From the NCBI RefSeq assembly GCF_023333595.1, contig NZ_JAIQZM010000027.1, forward strand, positions 33,841-97,840: a DNA stretch of 64,000 nt, in the 5' to 3' direction. Below the pieces are notes generated by a model. It had not been told where the DNA came from and did no database searches. It saw only the letters and a program-made list of their open reading frames with translations. This DNA comes from Argonema galeatum A003/A1 (GTDB lineage Bacteria; Cyanobacteriota; Cyanobacteriia; Cyanobacteriales; Aerosakkonemataceae). The position numbers and the translations under genes were made by a program. This document shows, piece by piece, positions 42,999-51,412 of the stretch (positions are counted from its first letter, which is position 1; each line of letters begins with the position of its first letter).

Positions 42999-44129
42999 TT
43001 ACTTGAAAATATCGTTTCGTATCCTTTTCATACCTTTAACAGTAACTTGAAATGGAACTGACCATAAATTGTCCAAACCCCAGACATCTTGTAAATACCT
43101 GGGAAAACCCATAATCTTAAATGTCGAACCTGTGCTTTGAACTGATTTCAAATATTGAGAATATCTGATGATGAAAGTTTTTATGACAGGCAGCGGTTCT
43201 CCAGCGCTTACTTGATACTCCATTTGCTCAAAAGCTGAAGGTTTCAAATCTCGAACCTTTTCTATAATTGCTCCCGGAATAGGTGCTAATAGTACTTCAG
43301 ATAATATCGTTATCATCTTTTTTAACGACAAAATAAATCGATACTTTTCCGCATCTGCCACCAGGACATCCCAATCTATTGAATCGGTAAATGAGTTAAT
43401 AATTGTCATACCATCAGCCACCAAACGAATTGGTGGAACTAAATGCCATATCGTTCCCTGGTGACAAAGCTGCAATAACTGATAAGTTGGGTTTAAGACA
43501 TAAGTTGATAAATCTTTTATTTGGGTTGCGATCGGCCCTTCTCCCAAATCAGTATTCTCTTGCCAAGGATACCAGTATATATGCCTGTAGAGATTAAGTA
43601 TTTTGCCAGACTCATCTACAAAGGTAATAACAGACAAGCTAGATAAAACTTTATCTGGCACTTTTTCTTTTAGCATCCAGCCCAACTTATTCAATAAACC
43701 GAGCGCTGCATCTCCATCTGCCCAACGCACAAAAACATCAAAACTATCTATGGCATGGAGTCCATCATCTTGGTAATAATGTAAAAGCAAAGCGACATCT
43801 TTTAAAATTAGTATCTCGATGCCAGCATCCTGAAAAGAACGCAGAAGTGATGTAATTTTAGAAACTAAGAGTTGATTTTCATACCATCTACGGCGGTATA
43901 CACCCTTGAGTCTTACCATGTGGGAATCTGACACGCCATGAACAGATAAATTGCGATACAGTAATGGCAGCAACCGATAAGATTCTGGATCGAGATCCTC
44001 AATATCGACAGTTCTTTTCCATTGCTGCCAAGCATCAGTCGCATCTTTTCCTTGCTTGAGGGCCGATCGCAAAAGCAATTCCTGCTCGGAAGTAACCCAC
44101 TCAAATTTTCGATCGTTTTTAGAATTCAT
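42999..44129 (-). CDS. Nucleotidyltransferase family protein (NTP_transf_5), first
   Basis: 376 residues. The pattern LLRSFQDAGIEILILKDVALLLHYYQDDGLHAIDSFDVFVRW fits the uncharacterised NTP_transf_5 family, whose core is LKGxAL...R.xxDxDxLV. Here the site reads SFDVFV, so one catalytic Asp position is altered and activity is uncertain. A later VITFVDESGKILNLYRHIYWYPW strand supplies the third acidic region. The family is often found with PqqD- and HPr-kinase-like proteins, as in this locus. It is divergent from the second copy, with only 11 bp between the start codons. Confidence 0.75.
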   Translation of the reverse strand: MNSKNDRKFEWVTSEQELLLRSALKQGKDATDAWQQWKRTVDIEDLDPESYRLLPLLYRNLSVHGVSDSHMVRLKGVYRRRWYENQLLVSKITSLLRSFQDAGIEILILKDVALLLHYYQDDGLHAIDSFDVFVRWADGDAALGLLNKLGWMLKEKVPDKVLSSLSVITFVDESGKILNLYRHIYWYPWQENTDLGEGPIATQIKDLSTYVLNPTYQLLQLCHQGTIWHLVPPIRLVADGMTIINSFTDSIDWDVLVADAEKYRFILSLKKMITILSEVLLAPIPGAIIEKVRDLKPSAFEQMEYQVSAGEPLPVIKTFIIRYSQYLKSVQSTGSTFKIMGFPRYLQDVWGLDNLWSVPFQVTVKGMKRIRNDIFK

Positions 44130-44140
44130 AAGGTGTGTAA

Positions 44141-45241
44141 ATGATTCAAAAGGTAACGGATAAGGAAATCAACGCTAAAGAATCGCGCCCAGAAATTGAG
44201 CTACTTCTATGTTGTGCCAGAACTAGCATAGACACGGCAATGGCAGAGCGAATCAAAACCCTACTCCAAGGAAACATCGACTGGACATATCTAATAGAAA
44301 TAGCATCCCAGCACGCGACAAAGCCACTTTTGTACCACAGTCTTTCCACCATTTGCCCAGAAGCAGTTCCCCAACCAATATTCGATCGGCTTCGCAACGA
44401 TTACCGCGCCAACGCCCTACGCAATATGTCCCTGACAAAGGAACTGCTGAAACTCCTAAATTTGTTTCAAACGCACCAGATTCCCGCTATCCCCTACAAA
44501 GGAGCCGCGCTGACTGCTGCCATGTATGGCAACCTGTCGCTCAGGCAGTTCGGTGATTTGGATATCTTGGTTCAGCAGCAGGACTTTTCCAGAGCAAAAG
44601 AACTGCTGATTTCTCAAGGATATCACCCAGACTCAAAATTTGAGTGGGAAGAAAGTTTGATCAATAATAAAACCAAAGTTAATGTAGACCTCCACAAGAG
44701 AATCGCACCGAAATACTTCCCTCTTTTACTCGATTTTGACGGTTTGTGGCAACGCCTGGAGCCTGTATCTCTTGTTGGCACAACAGTCACTACCCTTTGT
44801 ACCGAAGATTTGCTGATTATCCTCGCAATGCAGATAGCGAAAGACTCTTGGGAACAGGAGCAAAAGCTATCTCAAATATGCGACATTGCTGAATTAATTC
44901 GCTCTCATCAACAGTTGGATTGGGGACGAATCATAAAGCAAGCTAAAACTTTAGGTAGCGAACGAATGTTGTTAGTTAGTCTTATTTTAGCAAAGGATCT
45001 CCTGGATGCCAAACTTTCAGCAGAAATAAAACAAAGATTGCAAGGAGATCTGTTGATAAAACTACTTGCGGCCAAACTACGTCAATGGCTTTTTTATAGT
45101 TCTGGAAGTATGAGCGAAAAAATGCAAAAATTATTTTTCTTCCCTTTTGGAGTAAGGGAACGTTTGCAGGATAAAATCAATTACGGTCGTCGTTTGACAT
45201 ACCTCTCTTATCTGGGAATAAAAAATCGGGTGCAGGGATAG
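44141..45241 (+). CDS. Nucleotidyltransferase family protein (NTP_transf_5), second
   Basis: 366 residues. It has the complete motif LFQTHQIPAIPYKGAALTAAMYGNLSLRQFGDLDILVQQQD near residue 115, with both Asp residues of the nucleotidyltransferase site, and VNVDLHKRIAPKYF as the third acidic strand. LCTEDLLIILAMQIAKDSWEQ is the conserved helical part. Members are thought to transfer nucleotides to small molecules or peptides; the substrate is not known. It is the likely active paralogue of the divergent gene. Element M4 starts 8 bp after the stop. Confidence 0.85.
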   Translation: MIQKVTDKEINAKESRPEIELLLCCARTSIDTAMAERIKTLLQGNIDWTYLIEIASQHATKPLLYHSLSTICPEAVPQPIFDRLRNDYRANALRNMSLTKELLKLLNLFQTHQIPAIPYKGAALTAAMYGNLSLRQFGDLDILVQQQDFSRAKELLISQGYHPDSKFEWEESLINNKTKVNVDLHKRIAPKYFPLLLDFDGLWQRLEPVSLVGTTVTTLCTEDLLIILAMQIAKDSWEQEQKLSQICDIAELIRSHQQLDWGRIIKQAKTLGSERMLLVSLILAKDLLDAKLSAEIKQRLQGDLLIKLLAAKLRQWLFYSSGSMSEKMQKLFFFPFGVRERLQDKINYGRRLTYLSYLGIKNRVQG

Positions 45242-45248
45242 AAGCGTT

Positions 45249-45406
45249 ATATCGTGTCCGGTTGCATCTTTAGTGTCAGAGTGATACGAGAAATTGTCTG
45301 TTGTCATCGGGGGTTAAATTTTTACCGCAGATGAAGACAGATAAACGCAGATAAACGCAGATAAGAGAGCGTTTTTTTAGACAATCGATACTAGCGGACA
45401 TGATAT
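45249..45406. mobile_element. MITE-like element M4
   Basis: 158 bp, from ATATCGTGTCCGGTTGCATC to GATACTAGCGGACATGATAT, imperfect inverted ends as in M2. The interior has AAATTGTCTGTTGTCATCG and a triple GCAGATAAAC repeat. It lies directly after a stop codon, like M1 and M3. Confidence 0.8.
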
Positions 45407-45440
45407 TATTTATAGCGCTTTTCAGGTGAGTGAGGTACAT

Positions 45441-45455
45441 AGAAACCCGGTTTCT
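45441..45455. repeat. Dispersed palindrome AGAAACCCGGTTTCT
   Basis: A single copy of the genome-specific 15-bp palindrome, 13 bp from the stop codon of the SMP-30 gene. Confidence 0.8.
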
Positions 45456-45467
45456 GAGGTCGCTGTA

Positions 45468-46415
45468 TTAAGCAAGGCTAATGCCGGGAATGTTTACTCT
45501 AATTTTGTATACCGAAGTTTGAGCAGTGATATAAAGACTCTGCAAATCTTCATCTCCCCAAGCACAATTTGCTGGTTGTTCGGGAGTCACAATTGTTCCT
45601 AGATGATTGCCTTCTCGATCGAACACCCACACGCCTCCTGCACCCGTACAGTAGATGTGTCCCTGCACATCTACTTTCATCCCATCAGGTGAACCGGGTT
45701 TCTTAACGTTCATATCGTAAAAGATGCGACCATTAGCAAGAGTGCCATCCATTTTAACATCGAAAACTCGGATATGACGGCGTTCTGAATCATCGATATA
45801 AAGCTTTTTTTCATCAGGTGAAAATGCCAGACCATTCGGTTTATCAAAATCATCGGCTACGATAATAATTTGGTTGCCATCAGGGTCAAGGCGGTAAACT
45901 CCTTGGATTGGTTGTTCTTGCTGTTCGGGTTTAATGCCATAAGGAGGGTCGGTAAAATAAATAGCGCCGTTGCTTTTGACGACAACATCATTGGGACTAT
46001 TCAGGTTTTTGCCTTGAAATTTATCGACTAAGATGGTAATTGAACCGTCTGTTTCGGTGCGGGTAACTCGGCGCGTACCGTGTTCGCAAGCAATCATTCG
46101 TCCCTGTTTATCTCTAGTCAAACCGTTGGAATTATTACTAGGTTGTCTGAAGATGGTTAACCTACCATCAGTAGTCAGTTTGAAAATTTTGTTAGCAGGA
46201 ATATCGCTAAATAGGAGATACTTTTCTTCGGCAAACCAAATTGGGCCTTCAGTAAACTGAAATCCGGTAGCCACGCGATCGATCTTTACTTTCTTAGGAA
46301 AGAGATTTTTAAATGTTTGAGATTTTGCATCTAATCGACCCGATGCTAATTTTTTTGGAAAAGTCGAACCTAGTTGTTTTATCTGTCTATTGACCCATTT
46401 TGTGATACGCAACAT
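45468..46415 (-). CDS. SMP-30/gluconolactonase family protein
   Basis: 315 residues forming a six-bladed beta-propeller. Characteristic sites: FQFTEGPIWFAEEKYLLFSDIPANKIFKL (metal Glu and blade 1), NSNGLTRDKQGRMIACEHGTRRV, LNSPNDVVVKSNGAIYFTDPPYG (metal Asn) and FDKPNGLAFSPDEKKLYIDDSERR (metal Asp). The family hydrolyses sugar lactones or related esters with a divalent metal. There is no signal peptide. It is the last gene of the minus-strand run that begins with the PqqD-like gene, 29 bp after the broken SDR gene. Confidence 0.93.
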   Translation of the reverse strand: MLRITKWVNRQIKQLGSTFPKKLASGRLDAKSQTFKNLFPKKVKIDRVATGFQFTEGPIWFAEEKYLLFSDIPANKIFKLTTDGRLTIFRQPSNNSNGLTRDKQGRMIACEHGTRRVTRTETDGSITILVDKFQGKNLNSPNDVVVKSNGAIYFTDPPYGIKPEQQEQPIQGVYRLDPDGNQIIIVADDFDKPNGLAFSPDEKKLYIDDSERRHIRVFDVKMDGTLANGRIFYDMNVKKPGSPDGMKVDVQGHIYCTGAGGVWVFDREGNHLGTIVTPEQPANCAWGDEDLQSLYITAQTSVYKIRVNIPGISLA

Positions 46416-46444
46416 TATATTTTATCCAAATAAACAGTGCTTTT

Positions 46445-47323
46445 TTATTGAGGTGGCTGCTGAAATACACGAGAATTAAATAATGATAATCCCCCATCAA
46501 TTTTAATGACGCTTCCAGTAGTAAACCCGGAAAAATAATCTGAAGCTAGATAAACAGCTGCTCTGCCGATATAACAAGGATTGATAGAACTTTTATTCAG
46601 GGGCGTATACTCGTGACTGAATGGATTTCCTTGCTCATCTTCTGCAACCCAACCCGGAGCAATTCCGTTAACTCTGATGCCAAAGGATGCTAATTCTACA
46701 GCCAGTTCTTTAATAATCATTCCTAATGCGGCTTTTGAGGAACTGTAACTCGGCCAGCGTGCAATTTCCCATTGATGGATAGAAGTGATAAATATAATAG
46801 AGCCATGAACGTTATTAGTTACCATCATTTGGGAGATTAGTTTTGTGAGGTACATTGGCCCAAAAACATTGGTATTAAATGTCTTCTGCCATTCTCCTAA
46901 ATCAAGGTTTTTTATTTTTATTGTCTCAAATTGAATCCCCACATTGTTAACAAGTATATCAATGTTTATGTGATTATCTACTAACCAACTATGTAAATAA
47001 TTATTGTTCTCAACATTTGATATATCTGACAAAAATCCTCTTGACTTAACCTGATAGCTATTTAGTTCTTTTTATAAGTTTGTACATCGCTCCTGAAGTG
47101 CGTCAGTAAAGAAAATGTTTGCGCCTTGTTTAGCCATCTCAAGGGCAATACTCCTGCCAATATTTCTTCCGGCTCCGGTTATCAGAACATTTTTTCCTGC
47201 GAAAAGCTGATTATCTATAACTACGGAAGGCTCTGGCAGTGGTTTTGGAGGTACTAACTTTGGAGTTGTTACCGGATTTATGAAGGATTTTAAGGCAGCT
47301 TTTAACCGAGTTTTTAAGTTCAT
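46445..47323 (-). pseudogene. Short-chain dehydrogenase gene with an in-frame stop
   Basis: The first 83 codons (47323-47075) end in the cofactor-binding start NVLITGAGRNIGRSIALEMAKQG, then TAA at 47072-47074. The same frame continues without a shift through KELNSYQVKSRGFLSDI to a normal SDR body: VNNVGIQFETIKI, active-site SIHQWEIARWPSYSSSKAAL (Ser, Tyr and Lys present) and GIRVNGIAPGWV, ending at 46445. A single base (for example CAA to TAA) separates an intact 292-residue enzyme from this state. The N-terminal 45 residues are an unusual Pro-rich extension. Read-through or a sequencing error are alternatives. Confidence 0.85.
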
Positions 47324-47333
47324 ATTTAATCAT

Positions 47334-48032
47334 CTAAATAGACTGATTATTGGCGCGGCGTCGGTCGAGTGAAGCTTTAATAAGGCGCACATAATCAGTA
47401 CGCGACTGACGCTGACGAATGCTCAGATTGGTTTCGTGCAGACGCCGCCACATCAGCAGTTCTGCTAACATTCTAACACGCAATCCCAGATCGGTTGCAC
47501 GTGCATACCAACTGATAAATTCTCCCATTTGCAAGTGAGTTTCAAATTGACCTACACGGAAAAAAGCATCCCGTTTAATCAGCATGGTTCCGGGGTGATA
47601 TCCTGCCATTAATTCAGCGGGACAGTAGATTTTATTCTTGACGCTTTCATCTAATTCGGGACTGTGAAACTGTTGAATGTGTCCAAATACCATATCAACG
47701 TCTGGTTCGCTTTCAAAAACCTGCATTTGACGAGTCAATTTATCCTTAACCCAAAGGTCATCTGCATCGAGAAAAGCGAAGAAATTTCCTTGGGCTGAAT
47801 CAGTTCCATAATTACGGGCAGCACCAGCACCGCTTTGGGATTGGAAATAGTATCGCACTGATGAGCTAAAGCGCTTGGCTACCTCTGCGCTGCAATCGGT
47901 TGAACCATCGTCTACGACAATGATTTCCAGTGGCTGATAGGTTTGAGCTAGCACGCTTTCGATCGCTTCAGCTAGATACTTTTCGCAATTGTATACTGGA
48001 ATAATGACGCTGACTAAAGAAGAATCGATCAT
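47334..48032 (-). CDS. Family 2 glycosyltransferase (first of three)
   Basis: 232 residues, a GT-A fold: VSVIIPVYNCEKYLAEAIESVLAQTYQPLEIIVVDDGSTDCSAE at the N-terminus and FFAFLDADDLW (DxD-type metal site) near residue 90. Late in the protein are a short MAGYHPGTMLIKRDAFFRVG acceptor-region block and a basic tail. It transfers a sugar from a nucleotide donor, probably to a glycan or glycosylated peptide. The gene starts 2 bp after the preceding glycosyltransferase and ends 10 bp before the broken SDR gene, so all are one transcript. Confidence 0.92.
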   Translation of the reverse strand: MIDSSLVSVIIPVYNCEKYLAEAIESVLAQTYQPLEIIVVDDGSTDCSAEVAKRFSSSVRYYFQSQSGAGAARNYGTDSAQGNFFAFLDADDLWVKDKLTRQMQVFESEPDVDMVFGHIQQFHSPELDESVKNKIYCPAELMAGYHPGTMLIKRDAFFRVGQFETHLQMGEFISWYARATDLGLRVRMLAELLMWRRLHETNLSIRQRQSRTDYVRLIKASLDRRRANNQSI

Positions 48033-48034
48033 CC

Positions 48035-48736
48035 TTATTTCTGCTCCAATTTTTGATTACGTTTACGTTCAATTGATTGTCTCATAATCTTCAGCAAATT
48101 CTGGTTATTAACAGATGAATTTAATGAAAGATTGGTGTTATGAATGTGCTTGTGAAGCAACACTTCAGGCATGACAGCCATTGTCACATTATTATCTTTA
48201 GCACGACAAAACCAATCAACATCCTCAGCTACTATAAATTCAGGATTTAACTTGCCAATCGCTGCAAATAAGGGTTTTCGCACTACGAGAGTTTCCATAA
48301 TACAACCAACACTATCGCCTGAGAGTAACTCTGGTCTAAATCCGGGTGGTATGGAATGTCCCTCCTCTAAAAAAAACTTGACTTTGGCAACTGTGTATTG
48401 AATTTCTGGATGCTGAATTAGATAATTTACCTGACTGCTTAATTTGTTAGTTGTCCAGGTATCGTCATGGGAAAGAAAGGCAATAAATTCTCCTCTAGAC
48501 GCATCAATTCCTTGATTATAAGCATCTGCAATTCCCTCACCAGTTTGGCGGACGTAGCGAACCTGCTGAAAAGATTTAGCAATTTTTTCGGTGTTATCTA
48601 TAGATTGACCATCAACCACAATAATTTCATAATTTTCATAAGTCTGAGCTAGAACGCTTTCAATTGCTCTAGCCAAGTAACGTTCGCCATTTTTGACCGC
48701 AATAATTACACTTACAAGAGGTGAATTTTCCATCAT
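48035..48736 (-). CDS. Family 2 glycosyltransferase (second of three)
   Basis: 233 residues with VSVIIAVKNGERYLARAIESVLAQTYENYEIIVVDGQSIDNTE and FIAFLSHDDTW. The latter has Ser-His-Asp-Asp where the other two copies read DADD or DVDD. FIVAEDVDWFCRAK near 160 is the ED-type acceptor/catalytic segment. All three glycosyltransferases are short and similar, suggesting local duplication followed by changes in sugar specificity. It lies 17 bp after the third copy and 2 bp before the first. Confidence 0.92.
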   Translation of the reverse strand: MMENSPLVSVIIAVKNGERYLARAIESVLAQTYENYEIIVVDGQSIDNTEKIAKSFQQVRYVRQTGEGIADAYNQGIDASRGEFIAFLSHDDTWTTNKLSSQVNYLIQHPEIQYTVAKVKFFLEEGHSIPPGFRPELLSGDSVGCIMETLVVRKPLFAAIGKLNPEFIVAEDVDWFCRAKDNNVTMAVMPEVLLHKHIHNTNLSLNSSVNNQNLLKIMRQSIERKRNQKLEQK

Positions 48737-48753
48737 ATTATTTTCTCCAATTG

Positions 48754-49524
48754 TTACACTATTTTGGGTATTTCAGGAGAAGTGCCAAGGTACTCATTAA
48801 TTGGCATATCTAATAAAGAAATAATTTGAGAATCTCCTCGCTTTCGGCACCGATCTAAATGTTTTTTGAAAATTCTTACAAACCCAAGCTCAACTAAATT
48901 TTTACCAGATGTCATATTATCTTTGTGCTTGCGATAAAACAGGCTTACTCGTTCCAATACAAGCTTTGAAATGCCATTTTCCCACGCTCGGATAAACCAA
49001 TCTACATCTTCGGCATAGTTGAGCGTTTCGTCAAAAAAACCAATTTTATCAAAAACTGATTTTCGATAAATTGCGCTCCCTAGATTAATATAGCTGTAAG
49101 GTTTGTAAGCAGGTTCAAATATGGGTTGATTGTTCGCTGTCGGTTCCGATAATTTCATCTGTTGGATTAATCCTTGTACAATTTCTACTGAGGGATTATT
49201 TGCTAAGTAATCTGCTTGCAGTTTCAGTTTATCATCCGACCATAGATCGTCAACATCTAAGAAGGCAATTACATCACCATTGGCTATCCTTATCCCGTGA
49301 TTGCGAGCCGCTGCTGGCCCGCTATTTTGCTGATAAACATAACGGATACAGTCCTTAAATTCCGCCGCGACTTCAGGTGTTCCATCGGTCGATCCATCAT
49401 CAATTACAATGATTTCTAATGGTTTATAATCCTGATTTTTGATATTTTGAATTGCTTCGGCTAGATATTTTTCCCCGTTGTAAACTGGGATAATAACGCT
49501 AATGAATAATTGCTTATCGTCCAT
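48754..49524 (-). CDS. Family 2 glycosyltransferase (third of three)
   Basis: 256 residues. It contains ISVIIPVYNGEKYLAEAIQNIKNQDYKPLEIIVIDDGSTDGTPE, VIAFLDVDDLWSDDKL (metal-binding DVDD) and LNYAEDVDWFIRAWENG (ED acceptor motif). The C-terminal extension (VRIFKKHLDRCRKRGDSQIISLLD) is basic and could associate with the membrane. The gene begins 3 bp after the HPr-kinase-like gene, so translational coupling is likely. Donor and acceptor are unknown. Confidence 0.92.
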   Translation of the reverse strand: MDDKQLFISVIIPVYNGEKYLAEAIQNIKNQDYKPLEIIVIDDGSTDGTPEVAAEFKDCIRYVYQQNSGPAAARNHGIRIANGDVIAFLDVDDLWSDDKLKLQADYLANNPSVEIVQGLIQQMKLSEPTANNQPIFEPAYKPYSYINLGSAIYRKSVFDKIGFFDETLNYAEDVDWFIRAWENGISKLVLERVSLFYRKHKDNMTSGKNLVELGFVRIFKKHLDRCRKRGDSQIISLLDMPINEYLGTSPEIPKIV

Positions 49525-49527
49525 TGG

Positions 49528-50616
49528 TTATTGCTTTGTAATGAGATTGAAAATCACTTGAGGAATTTGGTTTAAATCAGTACCGAGTTCTAGATAATAA
49601 GAAGGAACTTGTTTCAAAACTTGCATCATAATCTGGCAAGCTTCTTTACCAGCACCCGGTAATTGTATCATCGTACTCGGTGCTAGTGAAGTTAAAGCGG
49701 CGACGGCAGATGTAGCTGTTAAGGAGGTATCTGTTTTTCCAGTAATGCGAGGAACTAAAACAGCACGGATGGGGAAATTTGTCAATATTTTTTCGGGGAA
49801 ATGTTGGTTGATGAAATAAAGTGCTTTTTCCTCTGAAAGGCGATCGCGATTACTGATAGCCGCCGCCAAAAACGGTAATCTGTTCACATCATCGGCATTT
49901 TTTTTGCCAGTGTTGTAGATGCTAAACACCGTCGGCGTTGGTTCGCAGGCGATGAGACTGTAATCGTCGCTGGCATAAAAAAGCTCTGAATTCAGGCAAG
50001 TTAAAGCGGTGGTAGATTTACCAGAACCTCCTTTTCCGACTAGCAACACGCCGCCAGATGGGAGTCCGACAGCACCAGCATGAACTAGCTGGATTCCCCG
50101 CTTATTCATCCAGACGTTAAAAATTGTCCGCAGCGGTGAACCTGTTTCCCAGTAAGGAATTTGTTCGGTTGTTTCAACCCAATAAATTCCTAGATTGCGA
50201 TCGCTATCTAACATACTAAGCGCAAATGCGCCCCATTGGAAACTGGTGTGAATGCGATCGGTATTGTAACCGTGAATTTCTCCGCGCTTGGGATGATGGT
50301 GATTTCTCTGCCAAGGTGGAGGTGGCATGACGGTATTTGTCGAGGTGCTATCCCACAAACAAACTGTCAGTGCTGGATCTGAAAAGGGTTCTGTCGCTAG
50401 GTGTGATAAAGCGGGAGTCATGTATGGAATTAAGGCGACACCAGCAAAACGCAACCGGATTTTCAACCCGCCTATACAATAAAAACGCTCAACAGCAGTC
50501 CCAGACGCAGCTTCAGCTTTTTCGTATAGTTCATAGACGCGAGCGAAAAAAGCTAGAGGATCTTGTTGTTCTGTTTTGCTTTGTTTTTCGGAATTTTCCA
50601 ACTCGTTTGTAATCAT
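49528..50616 (-). CDS. HPr-kinase-like P-loop protein
   Basis: 362 residues. The C-terminal half has LVHAGAVGLPSGGVLLVGKGGSGKSTTALTCL (Walker A near 200) and FYASDDYSLIACEP (acidic catalytic region), matching the kinase core of HPr kinase/phosphorylase relatives. The N-terminal half is a strand-rich domain without a recognised name. In RiPP and exopolysaccharide loci such proteins occur beside PqqD-like genes, and in some lasso-peptide clusters they phosphorylate the peptide. There is no HPr/PTS context here, so a modification role is more likely than carbon regulation. It lies 25 bp after the PqqD-like gene. Confidence 0.82.
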   Translation of the reverse strand: MITNELENSEKQSKTEQQDPLAFFARVYELYEKAEAASGTAVERFYCIGGLKIRLRFAGVALIPYMTPALSHLATEPFSDPALTVCLWDSTSTNTVMPPPPWQRNHHHPKRGEIHGYNTDRIHTSFQWGAFALSMLDSDRNLGIYWVETTEQIPYWETGSPLRTIFNVWMNKRGIQLVHAGAVGLPSGGVLLVGKGGSGKSTTALTCLNSELFYASDDYSLIACEPTPTVFSIYNTGKKNADDVNRLPFLAAAISNRDRLSEEKALYFINQHFPEKILTNFPIRAVLVPRITGKTDTSLTATSAVAALTSLAPSTMIQLPGAGKEACQIMMQVLKQVPSYYLELGTDLNQIPQVIFNLITKQ

Positions 50617-50641
50617 TACCTTTCAATCGCTTCTAATCTAA

Positions 50642-51103
50642 TCAGAGATCCTGCTTAGCATTCGGCCAACCCATTTCATCAACTTCATGGATGGGATCTA
50701 AAGCCAGCAATTCTTCCATATCCGTGTATTTTTGTAAGTTTGGAGTTTCAAAGCTAAGCTTTTCTGTATTAGCTTTAGTTTCGATTGGTTTGTTTGTTGT
50801 ATTTGAGGATTTCGACTCTTCTGTTTGTTCGATGATAATCAGTTCTTCTAACTGTAATTTTTCAATCAAATCATTGATGGCGTTTTCAATATTTTCGCGA
50901 CTGGTGTCGTAGCGCTGAACCATATCTTCCAGCATATCCGCTTTGGAAATACCTCTGGTTAACCCTTCCCAAATATCGGCTCCTGCTTTCACCAAACTGT
51001 AATAATCTCCCTTATCAAGGTTGACAATTACCACTTCTCCATCAATGATTTCATGTACTACTTTAGGAGAATTAATTCTAAATTTGTCAGACGTTTTTAT
51101 CAT
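50642..51103 (-). CDS. PqqD-like (RRE) protein with an acidic C-terminal tail
   Basis: 153 residues. Residues about 5-90 have the PqqD fold pattern (KFRINSPKVVHEIIDGEVVIVNLDKGDYYSLVKAGADIWEGL... with GI...LVQRYDTS), which binds leader peptides in RiPP pathways. A Ser/Thr/Lys linker follows. The last 30 residues (LQKYTDMEELLALDPIHEVD, then EMGWPN) are a separate conserved-looking motif, like a fused leader or interaction tail. It is the first gene of the minus-strand run, so its product probably presents a peptide substrate to the kinase and transferases. No free precursor peptide gene was found. Confidence 0.82.
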   Translation of the reverse strand: MIKTSDKFRINSPKVVHEIIDGEVVIVNLDKGDYYSLVKAGADIWEGLTRGISKADMLEDMVQRYDTSRENIENAINDLIEKLQLEELIIIEQTEESKSSNTTNKPIETKANTEKLSFETPNLQKYTDMEELLALDPIHEVDEMGWPNAKQDL

Positions 51104-51412
51104 TTTTCTCAGTTTTTTTGGTTGAAGAAGCCTAACGACTAAAGTCGCGGCTATACAAACGAAGTCCGCCTACGCGGACTTGTGGCTGCCAAGACAGCGT
51201 GGTTTTGTGTGGCTGCGATTTCAATTGGCAGGGGATTTTTGACTGCTTTGGGATAGTCAATATTTTTGCTAGATTAACATGATATTGTTGGAAATTGCGA
51301 ATATTTAACAAAATCTTAATATTATTGTAATATTTGCCAAAGGGCTTCGCCTCTAGCCAAAGTTCAGGCAGAGCGATCGTCATAGCCAAAAACTCACAAA
51401 GCGATCGATCGC
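51104..51412. other. Leader region of the PqqD operon
   Basis: No gene seen. It contains the hairpin AAGTCCGC-CTAC-GCGGACTT (51162-51181) and a CGACTAAAGTCG palindrome just before it. The minus-strand promoter of the PqqD operon should lie here, but no clear -10/-35 pair was found. A small peptide gene could be hidden; none is convincing. Confidence 0.5.

Noticed and set aside
42999..51103. A complete lasso-peptide biosynthesis cluster
   Set aside because: PqqD-like, kinase and nucleotidyltransferase genes are present, but no macrolactam synthetase, no B2-type protease and no precursor peptide were seen.
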